Position numbers and translations under genes: made by a program
Notes under the pieces: generated by a model
The model's input: only the letters and a program-made list of their open reading frames with translations
Database searches by the model: none
Told to the model about the DNA's origin: nothing
Shown here: positions 26,059-40,100 of the stretch, in pieces
How the letters are laid out: every line of letters starts with the position of its first letter
Numbering within the stretch: the stretch's first letter is position 1
Source of the DNA: Motacilla alba alba
Lineage: Eukaryota; Chordata; Aves; Passeriformes; Motacillidae
DNA: 64,000 bases
Assembly (NCBI RefSeq): GCF_015832195.1
Contig: NC_052046.1
Location: 29,850,911 to 29,914,910 of the forward strand
Reading direction: 5' to 3'

Positions 26059-29000
26059 TGACTGAAATAGATATATTCAGGAGAGGTTTTGGGAGATGGA
26101 ATTGTGGCTCAAAACTGGCTGTGGCTGTTAACAAAGATATCAGATTGCAAGATAAAGTTTTATAGTATGGCCTCAGTGGAAATTAATGAAAATCAAGTTC
26201 AGATCTTCATTTTGATGCTGTTAGTGCAGTCTTGTGTTCCTACTCTCCACATCTGCTTATCTTTCTATTCACTGCCTAGACTAGGCTGAGCTCTGAATCC
26301 CTGTATTTGTGTGTTGTACCTGCAACAACTAGATTCTGTTTTCAGACAGTGGTCCTATGAGTTAGTGCAGTCTAAATTATTAATAATGCAATTAATATTG
26401 CATAACTAAATTCATACACTTTGGACATGATGCTTCCTGTCTATAAGACTTCCAAGAAATAGTATCCCCAGCTCACTGAGGAACAAATGTGAGACAAGCT
26501 GGTTTGCTCAGTGTAGCATAAGAAATCAACCAGAGAAACTGGCTCCCAGCACTGTTTTGTGAGTGGCAAGAGGCACAGATGTGCTTTTCAGAAGATACTG
26601 CTTCTTGTATGTTCCTTCCTAGACAAGACTGCTTTAATTTTGATACAGTCGAAAAAGAGCTAGTAAGTTTCTACTTTCTTCCACTCTTCAAGTAATGGAA
26701 ATAGGATTTGTTGGACTAAGTATCTCCAAACTATCTTCCACTTTTACTACTGTGTTGCAGATGATCACAATGACTAGAGAATTATGTATTTTTAAGTATT
26801 ATTAGATAAGAAAATGCTTGTAGGAGATTTTAAATCACCTGATAAAATTAATATTATAAGGTATAGGAAAATAAAACAGCTCTCATGGGTTTCTTTCTTT
26901 CAGAAACTCTCATATTTGGATGTCACTTTCAGGAGGAAAGGGAAATTACTGTAGATGGTATAGGGTGTTGATATTAAAGACTATATTTCTATCACCCCAA
27001 ATTCCATATTCTATTTGTAAACTGTTACATCTCTTTGGTGCATATCCTTGGAGAGAACAAGTAAAGAAGGCCCTGAATAATTTCAAGCTAATAGGGTTTG
27101 CTTGATGATTTCTAAATTATAATCTATAATGCATGTATATTTTCTTGTCCTCAGTTGATGGGTATATAAATGAAACCTGCAAATGGAAAATGCAAAGAAA
27201 GAAAGGCAAATCATTCTCAGCTCAACAAGCACATTGACAGGGAAGAAGGCATAAGAGTATTCATATTTTCATATATAATTTTCAGTGCCTTTCTGGGGGT
27301 TTTTTTTACAAAGTATTATTTGATTAGCAGTACTATTTTATATGCAATGAGAAAGACAAGATGTTATTTTTCTCCTCCAGTGCTTTGGCTTAGTCTTCAG
27401 AATGCTGTTAATTAGTGAGACCTAAATTACATATAATTTTTAGCTAAAGAAGCAGGAAATTTTGTATTTGCTTGGCATGAAAGTTCCGTTGTTTCAATAG
27501 CAACTAATGATAAACTTTTTTCAATTAGCAAATTCAAGAAATAGTAGATATTTAAAGTGAACTATTTACTTATTTTTCCATGAGAAAGGACTTAATATCA
27601 CAAAGTCGATATAAAAAATTATGTGCAATTTGTTTGCATCACACACCCTGATTTCAGATAGTGAAAATCTCATAAAGACAAGTACAGCTTAAAACTTGAT
27701 TTCTCTGTCTGCATTTTATGTAATTATTCTTATGTGGTATTTTTTCAGAAAATAATTCATCTTGACTGAGGTTCTTATCTCCGTACCAAAACAGTACAGA
27801 AAACTGAAACAGGTAGGGTAGGGCAGGGTAGGGGAAATCTTTCTGTGGTTTCAATGTCCCTCTCTATCTTGGTGTACTTCTGGCAGATAGAAGAGGGCAG
27901 GAGGGCACTCAGCTGGTGACCAAATAAGGAAGGTTACAGGTAAGGGTCAAAATGTATGCAGACCTGCCAGTGTTGGTAAAAAGTCTCAGTGATACTCTGC
28001 TCTTGGAGTGCTTCCCATGAATAGAAAGATCTGGAAGTGGATGCTGAAATTGTTACCTGAAAATTATGGGAGGAAGTTACTGGAATTTCTTTTTTTTTTT
28101 TTTTTAAAGAAATCTTAAGTGTTGTTTCAATATCATAAGCTCTAGGTCCTATTTCCCTTTTCCAAAAGAAATCCTGAGGCAAAGCTTGTGTTTGAAAGCA
28201 GTCCTCCAAACTACTATCATATCAAATATATCTTCCAGTTATATTTTAATAGCTTCTGCGAATTAACTGAGGTTGGAGAAAGAGTTTGCTTTAATTGATA
28301 ATTATTATTTGTAAAAGGTGACATTGTTGTGTGTATTTATCTCAGGATGAAAAGTAGGTCACGGTAAAGAGAAGAACTCTAAACCTCAGTTAACCACAGA
28401 AATGTGTGTGGAGTGAGACTTGAAAAACAACCATCCCGTTCAGAATGTGTCTCTGTTATTGTAGCCATTAAATCCTGTGTTTCAGGTGAGGAATTTTAGA
28501 GCATATGGCAGTAAGCTGTTTAACTCCCAGGAGACTCAAAACTCTGGCTGTTTCAGTACCTCAGACTTTTGGAAATGCAAAGATTTTTGTCCTTGCTAAG
28601 GATGAGCAAGTCTCTTATGTGGTTCCCCATAAGTAAGACACTAATTTTGCAGTTAAAGGAGCATGCAGAATCTTTTCTCACTGCAAAAAAGAATGTAATA
28701 AGAAACGTCCTTTAGTCAGTGTAAAGAGTGGCCAAAGACTTTACTGCTGAGATTCCTGACTGTAGATGAAAGTACTGGTGAAACTTCTGGATGCAGTTCT
28801 GGCAGACCAGTATTGACCAGGTCTGGAGCTAAAGACAAAATGGTCCTTATCTGGAGGAAGAAAGTAAACTGCCCTAGAGACCAGCTGCTTTGAGGTACTG
28901 ATCCAAGTTAGAATGGGGAGTTGCTGCTGAGCCGAGATAATTTAGTTTCCTAGTTAGGATACGGTAGCAGTGGGACAAGAGCTGCCTGAGGGCTGTTTTG

Positions 29001-31138
29001 ATCACCTGCTTTTGCCAAATAGAATTAACTTGCCTCAAGCGCAGCAGGATAGTAGCCTTATTATTTCAAGACCATGAATAGAATTCTGCTGAGGAGCCTA
29101 TTCTAAATTTTGAGTGATAGGTGCAGTCTAGTGGAGTATCCTAGTGATTCGATAAAACAATATAAAGATGATGATGCCACAGCTTTTGTTTACTAAGATG
29201 TCTTCTAGTTAAGAATTAAAAAAAGGAAATATAGAGAGCTTTAAAGTTACACTATCTCATTGTAGTCTTATTTCTTCAGGTAATGTGTTCTATAAGATAC
29301 TCTCAAAAGTAAAATGGTTTACAATCTCTTTCCTTTTTACTCTGTAAATATGTACTTCATGATGGAGTATGTCTGCTGTGTTGCGTGAAACAGAACAGCT
29401 CTCTTTGTGCGCATCTCTTAGGAGACCAAGGACTACCTGTCTATGGAAATCCTGCTTAAAACACAAGTGACAGTTGCCTCTGGAATTTGAAGACTCTTCT
29501 TTGCAGTTGGTCATCTTTGTTAACAGAGTTCTCCTCTCCTGTGGTGTAATAGAAACCCTCACTGATATCACACTGCCCTGTGCCTAAATGAGTATCTGCC
29601 TGCTCAGCGGTGTTTGGCAGAAATGAAGGTGCATCTGCACTATCACAGAAAGGTTGGAGAAAAAATCATCAGAAATGGATTATCCACTATCCTCTACACA
29701 GTAAAATGCATTATTTTTTGCTTTCAAGAAAGCATCAACTGTGTATTGCCATAACTGTGCCTGCTGTGTTCACTTAGAGGGAGAATATATCACAATCCAC
29801 AAAGTAGAGCAGCAGAGCTATGACAATCCATTGTGATTGTTGTTCATATAAAAGTTATTTAATTTTTTTCTTAATCCCTCCATTGTGCTCACCTTCATCT
29901 TTTTCTGTGAACCTAACCATAACAATGCTTAAAATCCCAGATTTGTTTGGAGATTTTTTTATTTTGCACTCTAATCAGTTGATTGGGTTGAACACTAGAT
30001 TGTTTTTCTAAAGGGGATTAATTTAGCTGAACCCCTCCAACTCTACCTAAAATACCACCCCTGGTGAAAGCTGGTGAAAAAACTACATCACTGTAATTTT
30101 CCCATGGAAATGCACTGTTCAGTTTCTATCTGCACAGTGGAACAGTCAAATACAGCAGATTGAAAGGGTTACCTTGCCAGCAAAAGCAGGGCAAACCTAT
30201 GGTTTGTGTGACTGTAAGCCAGTTAGAAATTAAAGGAAAAATGGGATGCATAAGGAATATTACATGATTTCATCAAATAAATCTGACTAACAAAATAGTT
30301 TTTAGCTCCTCCTGTTACCAAATAAACAGGGAGACTGAAACAGGGAATATAACCAGAACATCTAGTATTATTATAAAGCAGACAAATTATCAGAAATAGA
30401 AAAGATTGAATGTAAATATCCAGTGCACATATCTAATTTGCAATTCTGAACATTTGTATTATACACCTTAAGGGAACAGACAGCACATTATATGATTTAA
30501 GTTTTATAGAACATAAAGAGGAAAAATGAAATTTTATGTAAGACTTGAGGGAAAAAATCAGTTAAATAGCACTAAACATAAATTTTCTTTAAGGGTACTT
30601 TTAAATATGTCCTTTCTCTGCTTAAAGATAAACTAGAAAATAGTTTTTAAAGTAATTGACATTTTAGTCACAAAGAGCTTCAGAAAATTATTTACCTGAT
30701 TTAGAAATGCTGTCACCTAAAGAGACTTTTCTTTCATGCGGGAGAATTATATTGACCCAATAAGAGTATTTAGATTGTTTATAAATCTTTGCTTCTGACT
30801 GATATGCTAAGCACAACCTCTTATGTGCCAAGATACTTGAGCCATGGATTTTAAATTTATTTGACATACAACTTTCTTACCAACAGAATGTAAAAGAGAA
30901 ATAACCAAAGCACAAGCTGCATTCAGTCTGTTAGCTTTTTGCAGTGCAAAACAGACCATTGGTTTGCTATTTATTTTCATGTGTGAAAAGTTAAAACCTG
31001 CAATATGACCTAGGGAGGCCAGGAAAGATATTTGGGAGCCTCTTCTTTAAAGAAACACTGATAATGCAGCATACTTAAAAATTTTCTTTGATGTTTTGTA
31101 GGAGTGATGTTGTGATTCCTGCAATACACTTTAAGTAG

Positions 31139-31168
31139 TTGATTCTGTTTGCTACCAAACAGAATCAA
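31139..31168. other. Perfect 13-bp inverted repeat with 4-base loop
   Basis: The left arm TTGATTCTGTTTG is followed by CTAC and the exact complement CAAACAGAATCAA. No poly-T or other transcription signal sits next to it, and it is too short for a typical microRNA precursor. Confidence 0.85.
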
Positions 31169-34100
31169 AAACAGTCACCAAACCCTGGTTAATATTTAAC
31201 TACGCAGACTCACAGTGATCGTCTTGACTCTGTCAGGACTGTAAGTTACAGTTAACAAGGTCTAGATTTATTACCATGGGAAGTAACTACTGTTCAAAAC
31301 TAGAAGTTATTAACACCACACCATAATCATCAGTCTGCTTCAGGGGAGTTACATTCTCCTCAACACAAATATACACAAGGATGAAGTTATGTTTGTAGGT
31401 AGATACCCAGCTTTCCAGAGTAAAACTCCATCACTGTCATGCACAAGCACTGCTCTCTTTGCTGGTTTGGCTGTCCTGTCATTTCATACTGCCAACATTG
31501 GTTCATTGTTCACTGGGCTACCGACCCAGGCCTGCACAGATGCAATTGTGCGTGTGTGTTTGTTTTCCATGGAGCATGTTGGAAGCTGCTGATAGTTGAG
31601 GCAGCATCTCTGGCAGACTACATTTGTTCTTTATAGATAGAATTGCATGAAATTACATTATAGAATTGCAGCAAATTTAAAAACCTCTGGCCTAATGGTT
31701 TCAATATGAAATGTGAAAGAGCTTAAAATGAAAGTTGACAATTCTGAAAAGAAGCTCAGAGACAAAAAACAGCCCCCATGCATGTTAGGGAGAACACAGT
31801 GTTGGATTTCTGCTCAAATTGTAGTCTGCCATCCTCTTTGGCACTCATTAGCAAAAGCTTTGCTTTGTGGACTATTAGGTATTCAGTGGAGGCTGCTAAG
31901 CCATCAGGAAATGATGCAAGGTGTGACCTTGCAGGGTGTAGCCAGCTGTGGGATGTCCATGTTGCCAGCTTAGAGGCTGACAACAAGTTAGAAAAGAGCA
32001 GAACAAATACAGTGTGAGATAACTGAACAGAGGAGGTAGATTGTATAACTAGCAAAGTCAGTAAGGGGAAAGCAAGAGAGATGCTGAAAATGTTCTAGGG
32101 AAAGATGAATCTGTTATAGGGAAGGGAATGAATGAAAACCAGGATGGGGGGGAATGCTAGCAAGAGAAAGAAGTATAACTTCATAAGGTTGCTTTCTTAT
32201 AGTGTGTATGAAGTAGTATCCCATTCCACTTACTTTAAGCTGCAGAAACATAGTCAATGGAAAATCATCAAACTAAAGCTATTTATATTCAAACAAGTAT
32301 TTTCATACTTGTGAGGCAAGCTGGTTTTGGCTGAGATTAAGACTTTGTAGCAATTTTTGGACAGGTTTGTTCTGAAAAAACTTGACATACTCCAAGTAAG
32401 AGTTCTTATTTGTTTCCCTGTGTGTCTTATATGTTTCATTACAGTTTAATGGATTAGGATAAATAATTGCCTGTGGCTATAAATATCATGCTGTCTGGGG
32501 AAAGTACTTGTTTCCCTCCTTTCAAATGATGCATTCGTCACCTGCCAGAACTTATTACTATGTTTTAAAAACTGAAAGAATTTGTGAAATCCAAGATTGT
32601 ATTTATTGTACTGCTTAATCACTCTGGCAGACTGATTACTTCAGGAAAGCATTTCTATTTGGAAAAGTATTTAGAGAAAATAATGCTATTTTGAGGCTTG
32701 GATTTATGAAGACAATACTATTGAATTTGGGTATGCATCAAGCACTGTCAAATCAAAACCCCCATAAACTGTCATTGAGAATTGTTTTTGACTCAACAGA
32801 TTTTTTTTCCTGCTCTTAAGGAAAAGCTGCAAGCCCTTTAGTTGTGCCAAACATGTGATGAGAAATTAAACTGTACATCTGATGTGTGGAATAGCAGCCT
32901 CCCTCCACATGTTCTCTGAATTTTCACTGGAGGTGGAAACTTGTCCCAACAGGGAGATTGCAAGCCAACATTTATGTAATGGCTTAGCTGTGTCACAGCG
33001 GGAGAAGTCAGAGCTGAAATACCAGTTCCATAGGGCATGGGGTGGCTACAACACCCATAAATTTCAATGGGTTTTGAGATCATTCAAGATTTTCCGGACC
33101 AGGAACTCTAGGATAACAAAAGCAGCGACCTTCCAACTAATCTCCAGTATTACTTAGTGCTCACATCAACAGTACATACTGCACAAAGTTGACTCTTACA
33201 TTGTATGAGAATCTTAATTACTGTTATTGAACCAGAGCAAAATTCAGTTAATACTCTCACTTTTGACTGCACAGGGCTTTCTGAAGTCTGTGCCAGAGAT
33301 AATTAAAGAATGGTTCAAACAGAAGTTTCTAAGGCCTTGGAAATATCTGTGGGATATAAGCTGCTTAGTTTTTCTTTACTGCCATAATGTATTAGAAGTG
33401 ACATTACTAAAAGTGGGTTCATCTTTTTGGTCCAGTAGACCAATTGAAATCTTCATATTTTGCAACCCCTGATTGCACAATTGTTGGCATCACTTCTCCA
33501 CTTACACTTGCTTTGCAGAAAGCCATGTAATATTATGTGGAGGCATTTAATATCTGTGTTTCATGTGGAAAGTGCCTGTGAGGATATGAATGAGAAGGAT
33601 AAGCTATGTACTTAAGACATACAAAAAGAAGCAATTTTCACATACTGATTTGTGTAACCAAATTGAAGAGAAAATTTGTGTTGCTGAAAAAGAAATCAGC
33701 AGCAAAAATAAAATCACTGACTTCCAGTAGTCTTGATTTAAATTTGACTTAATGGTTTTTACTTACATATCTAAAATTGGTCTTTTTCAATAATTGTTAA
33801 TTTATATTTTGCTGCTTAAGACCTGATCCTTTGATTAGCTGTAGTTTTGAAGGTATTTTTTAATTAAAAAAAAAAACACACCAAAAACAAAGGAAGAGTT
33901 TGCTGATTCACTAAGATGCTTAAGCATTTGCAATAGACCCATGCTCAGATTTTGCATGTTCCTTTTTAGTTGTCACTGTTTGGATTAAAAAGAAAAGGCC
34001 ACTGGCACCCTATATCTACATGTGCAGTATGCAAGGCTAGTTATGCATCTGTTTGTTCAATACCAATCTTTTATAATGGAATTAGGTTTTCTAGAAGTAT

Positions 34101-37100
34101 ACTCAATAGTCTCCATTAATTATTTTATTTTGAAGCTTTTAAAAGCCTAATTGTGTTTTAAAAACCTAATATCTTCCTCTATGTTTTCTTCAGTTACCGG
34201 ATTACTTTTCTTGCCATTTCCTCTTAATTTTTCTTTAATTCTGACATAATGCCCATGTTTTACAATAACATACTTCCTTTATAGTGGAGTTTATTTTAAG
34301 TAGTCTTGTGACATAGGGAGAGGAAGATGAATGTGAAAGATAAAAGTGCTTACAGCACATCCTCACTATTTTTTACTAACTTATGTAATTCAGGGTGGAG
34401 GTTCCTGTTCACAGTCTGGGCAATCACATTCGTTATTTTGTGAGTGGTAAACTGTAGCTCAGATATCCACTGAAGCCAGAAAAGCAGCAAACATGAGTTT
34501 TTGCTTGTGACAATTTTTTCACAAGCCTGAAGCTGGTACTGCATGGTTCAGATACATATCCTGCTGACTCTGCATTGGAAGCAAAATTGCTAATATTATT
34601 TCTTAGCTTCTTTTCTCAAGGCAGCACTCCCACCTATAACAGACTACCTTTTGTGGTGAAAATTTGAGCTATCAGCAGAGTAGTCTGAAGAGAAGGACAG
34701 GACTTTTTTCAGTGTGAGAGATTGTTAAAAAATTAACAGGACTGTGTATATGAGTGGCAGTGAGATCATGAGGCACTTAATGATAAACTGGAGATTATTA
34801 AATTGCAATAAATTACTGAATTTTTTCTATACATAACTCTTTAAAGGCACCACTATAGTATAATGCCTTTGTTATTAAAGAAATGCCTTTGTTATGATTT
34901 CAGATCTTAAAGTAGCAGATCATGTCCCTGTTAGTGCATTAGTGTCAGTTTCTTTCAGAAAGTTATTTGAAGTACGATTCATTTGCAGCAAAACAGATGG
35001 ATGTGTCCTTTAGCTTGTTACATTGTTGTAGGTTGGAGGACACTGGTGGAGGGAAATAAAGGGAAGTGGGGAGGACTCGGTATCCATTAAAGTCTCACGT
35101 GTTGTTGAATTAATCTTAATGCACAGTCTAAGACAATTGAACCCATTTATCTAAATATGCATAGCTGGGCAGAATATCAGATATCAGAATATCAGAGGCT
35201 AAGTATTGTGATTTCACCAAATTTGTTAGGTAGAGGTAGACTATATGAGGTCTGATAATATTATTTCATTTTTATAAAGGCATCAGATGCCTTCCTTTTC
35301 AGCATGTGAGGCAGCCTCCTTCAGCTTGGTTCCTGTGACCAGCAGCACAAGGATCTGTCATGCAGCTGTACAGGACATGAAATTGAGTAGAAAGAGACAG
35401 TATAGAAACCATCCCATACAACTGGAAAAAATCTTGTTCTCTGGAAATGTTATGAGTTAGCCATAACAGCTGTAAAATACCTACCACAGCTTTTCCACAA
35501 ATATTCTGTGTGAATTCTGTGGCTTTCTAAAGGACCACCATAGAAGGATAGCTGTGGACAACTTCACTTCTTTTTTTCACTTGTTTGCTTGTTTGTTTGT
35601 TTGTGTTGGTGTTGGCTGCTTATTATATGCTGCTTTTAAATGTTAAGGGAAATAAACCTAATTTTAAGAATATTTCTGTGATTTCTGGAAAACTTCTTGA
35701 GAGCTAATTTGGAACATTTTGATTGTAGTAGTAACATAGGTGTTAACAATAAGCTGTACTCAAACTTCTGAGCTAAAGCGTCCCCAATGTGTTGCTGCTT
35801 GAAATATTGAACCAGGTTTGATAAAGGATTTGTGTTTATTTTTCATAATTCTAAGCCAAAAGAGTTGATTTCTGTTCCAGAAATAGCTACAGACCCATGG
35901 AGTTGAAGTTGTCCTCTTGCAGGATTCATCACTTTTCCCTTTGGATCTTTCTGGCAGTATGTTGAAAGTGTGATAATGTGTTTACTGCACATCCTGGAAG
36001 TGAGAGCCCAGAAATTATGGAGCACAGGGACAGCCCTCGCACTGTAGAGTCCATGGGGAAAAAGACATTTACCTCACCATTAAATAAGTACTGAAGATTT
36101 AAAAATAACCTTCGGTTTTCGCCCTTGACACAAATACAAAAGGATAATTAATTTCTGGCTGCAGTTAAAGTAAATGCATACAGCCTCTTTTTATTTTTCC
36201 CCAAGCAGATTACCTGAAAGGCTCTGCACAAAGGCTGTATAAAACATTCATATTGTAGCTCAGGCCTGGAAGATTTAATACAGCAGAAAGAACATTGTAT
36301 ATTTGGTTGCAAAGAAAATTAATTTTGCAAGATATTAAGCCTGTCTGGGTAAATAATTGTGCCTTGTGTATTATGGATCAAATTCACCTTTCATGTAAGC
36401 GCACAAATCTGACTTCAGTCAAGAGAGATTGAAACTGAATTTGACTCACTGTGTTTAGGTCCAGATGCCAATCATTTTTACATTTAATCACAAAAGAAAA
36501 TCTGTGATTGAAGGCTTAGGATAACTTTCAGTCTTTTGATTGATTTGAATTGCAAAGGTGTGTTTGTTTTGAAAACTAGAGTAGTAACCAATTTCTACAT
36601 GTTTTCTAATTATTAGTGAATTATCTAAGGTTTTTAAACTTTTCATGCTGAGCTTAGATTCAAATCATTGTATGGAAGATTTTAAGATGCTGTGAAATGG
36701 ATAACTAGCATCGCGGAACAAATAGCTGTAGAATATGGCTGAAGATATAGTCTGAAGCTGTCCTTATTAATTGCCAAGGATGAACTTAATGTTTTAAAAA
36801 TACTGAAATATGTCAGATGTCAAGAAATTATATAATCTTGCCTGCATTGTGCATTGAAATCTATGACAGTTAATGTTTTTGGAATAATGTTTTGTTGGAT
36901 CATCTATGGTTAAATATGAATGCATATATAAATATGTAAAACCCCTCAAATTCCATTATGTTCATTTGCACCCTATGTGTTGCCATTTAGTAATACTCTG
37001 GCAATGATTTGCTACTAGGAAAGTCCTTCTCAGGCTTTTAAGTAAACATTTGTAGGTGGGGATGAGTCAGTGATAGATTTTTCTATGTTTAGAGATGCTA

Positions 37101-40100
37101 CATGTATTGAAAAATTTATAGTAAATATAGTCACCTCACCACATTCCATGCCACTTGCACCTGTACTGTTGCATTTTACAGTCCTTCAAAATGTCAGGAC
37201 CATAGGTATTTACTTGAAATAGAATTTTTCAAGCTGGGTTATAGTCACTGGAGACTTCTGTGAAGGTCATGTTGGTTTAAGTCTTAAAAAAAACCTACCT
37301 TTTTTTTTTTATGTTGACTAATTGCTAGCAGTAGTTGAGCTCCTTCAAATAAAATAATAAAAAATCTACATGATTGGCTGCAAATGCCTGAGAAATACAT
37401 GGAATTGATAGCTACCTTTAATTTCTGACAGCAACTCAACTCTGTAGTGGAGGGTTGTGTGTGTAACACCTGCAGATTGTAATCACAGCCCTCGTCTTCC
37501 TCTTCTTTGTTTGAACACCTCATATAAAATTTAATCACAGATTCTCAGCCCGGTCTTCCAGGCTGATGGTCTTCCTGGTGACACAAACAATTATGATAAA
37601 AAGCATCAGCCCTTACAGAGGTGGGGAAAATGGGCCTTCCAAATGCTGACAAAATATTCAGGGTGAAACAATGTACTTTGTGTTGTCAAGTCCTGCTAAT
37701 CAAAATTTTTAAACTTACGTCAGATTCAAAGTTCTTCATTTTGGACAATGTTTAGTGGGGGGATTATAGGGAGTGGAGGGGTGGTCTCTCGTTACTTTTT
37801 AATAGCATTTAATTCTGTTTTTCTAACAGAATAAACTTACAGGTTTCCAAACACTAATGAAATCATACTCAGTTATAACAAAGCTAAATATGTATAAGTA
37901 GGGACATTATTTTTCAAATCTGTCCTATTTGCTTTTTTTTCGTGGTTTACTTTTTGCATTCATTTAACTAAGGATAATCAAGTGGTCTGTATTTAATTTT
38001 AAGACTCAGGCATCTAAGGCTTACAATGAACATTGGTAGATTTATATCAGCACAGGGAAGGGTTAAGTTACGTAAACCGTTTAAAAATCTGCAAGTTACT
38101 GGATTTAAGTGTAACTACAGATAGAAGCGATAAATGTTAAATTAATGATAGCAGAGTAGACTTATAATTATGGAAGGAGGATATGTGCATTTAATCATTT
38201 CTTCCCTATGAAGAAGTTCCAATTAAACAAAAAAAATCCATCACACTGCTGGGGGAATTGGTCTTTCTCCATTGTTGCAAGAAAAGTGAAGTTTAATTTA
38301 TGGGTAGTAGTAAGAGAGAAATCTGCATAAACTTGCTTGAAAGTATGCCATGGGAACAGAATTTGCTTTTAAAAGATTAGTAGACAGTCTTATTTTCCTG
38401 TGATACTGACAGAGGAATAATGCTGAAGTAAAAACATTAAATTTCCAAATTGCCACTCAAAAATCTACTCTGACTCAGTTTGGAAAGCTCATTACAGCGG
38501 CAAGATATTGCCAATGTTAGGCAGCCTTTTGCTTGCAGCTGAGAAGAGACTTTAGGAAAGGTATTTAGGAAACAGAACCACTTCTAAATGCAGTTGTTAA
38601 AGGAGAGGGTAGAAGTAGGTTTTATCATTGTGGTGTTCACTGTGTTCTGCAGAATAGAATTAGGCCTCTGAAAAAGCAGCTGTGGAGTGCATGGGAATTG
38701 GTAAACCAGTATTTGGGTCATTTTGAAAGAAAGTACAGGATTATTTTGCTTTACATTCCATCAATGGGCTCCATTCCATCATAGCAGAAAAGTGTTCCAG
38801 GCAATGCTCTGCTTTTGTGCTTTGAGCCAAACAATTTTTACCCTGGAAGATCCCTCTGTTGCTGTAAGAGGGAAAGTCTGCTTCATGATGCTCTCCAAAA
38901 ATGCTTGGTTTGGTGTCTTCAGCTCTGTTAGCTAAAATGTTAGTATGACAATATGTGCTTTGTAGTAAAAATGTCAAGATACCATCAAAAAGCTAAACTG
39001 ATAACAAATTGTTCTCATTGCAAATGTACTTTACAAAATGGCAAGTCTGTTGGGCATCTATCTTTGTAAAATATCCTCATCATTGTTTCTCTATAGTTTC
39101 CTACAATATCTGAGGCCTAATACATTTACGAGGAAGCTCTAGGGGAAATGAAGTAATAACAGTCTGAATAAAATATTCAGAAACTTAAAATATATTGTGT
39201 TAGTTTTCAACTCCTGTGACATCCTTTCATTTTTTTATTCTGTGTTGTTACCTCTTGTGAGTTTTTTTCCCTATAAAAATTTTTTTCACATGTTTTAGCT
39301 AGCTAGCTGCCTGCATATGAATGTAATATAGCAAGCCAGGTGACCTAGATCCTGTAAGCATTGCCTTACAGAATAAGGCAATAGTCTTATTCTTCATTAA
39401 GTTGTGAAAAAGAGACATTTAAAGCAAAGGGAAGCTCAGCTCTGAGGTTGTACCTTGCAGGTTTTACCTTATCCTTTGGCCATGGAGTTTTTAGAGGTAT
39501 CTTAACTTTTTATTTTGTTTGATATAGGCAAAAGAAGTACAACTTATGTTATAGAATACAGCTATCTCTATTGAAAAGGAAGCCTAAACCAAGGAATACT
39601 GTGGAGTACTTTTCGGTATCACAGCCGGAATTTTAAATAGAGTTTATTTGGACAAGAAAATTGTCCAGCAGCATTCAGGCTCTTAAAAACTGCATTTTAG
39701 TGTAAACATACACATAAAATTCCTGTGTTGATTATGTGATTTCATGAGAAAATAACACAGAGATGAGCATTTTTCACAAGCAGACCTTGTGCTTCTGAGG
39801 CTTGCAGTGTGATTTTCATAAATACAGGCTTCTGATTCTTCCTTAACTTGAGCATTTTGCAGGCATGGACAAACACAAAATACTGACACTTGGGAGAATC
39901 CATGGGGAACTTTCATGAGGAACCATTTAGATTTCTTCCTTTTGGTGAAGGATCCAGCTTTCAAAGGTTGACTTTAAATGTTTGTTTCAAAACACACTAT
40001 ACCCAGGGCCATAACGCTGAATTACTGGTTCACTGATGGTGAATTACTGAGTTTAATCTTGCACTTTTCCTTTGCTACGAAGTCTAAAAATTATAACATG

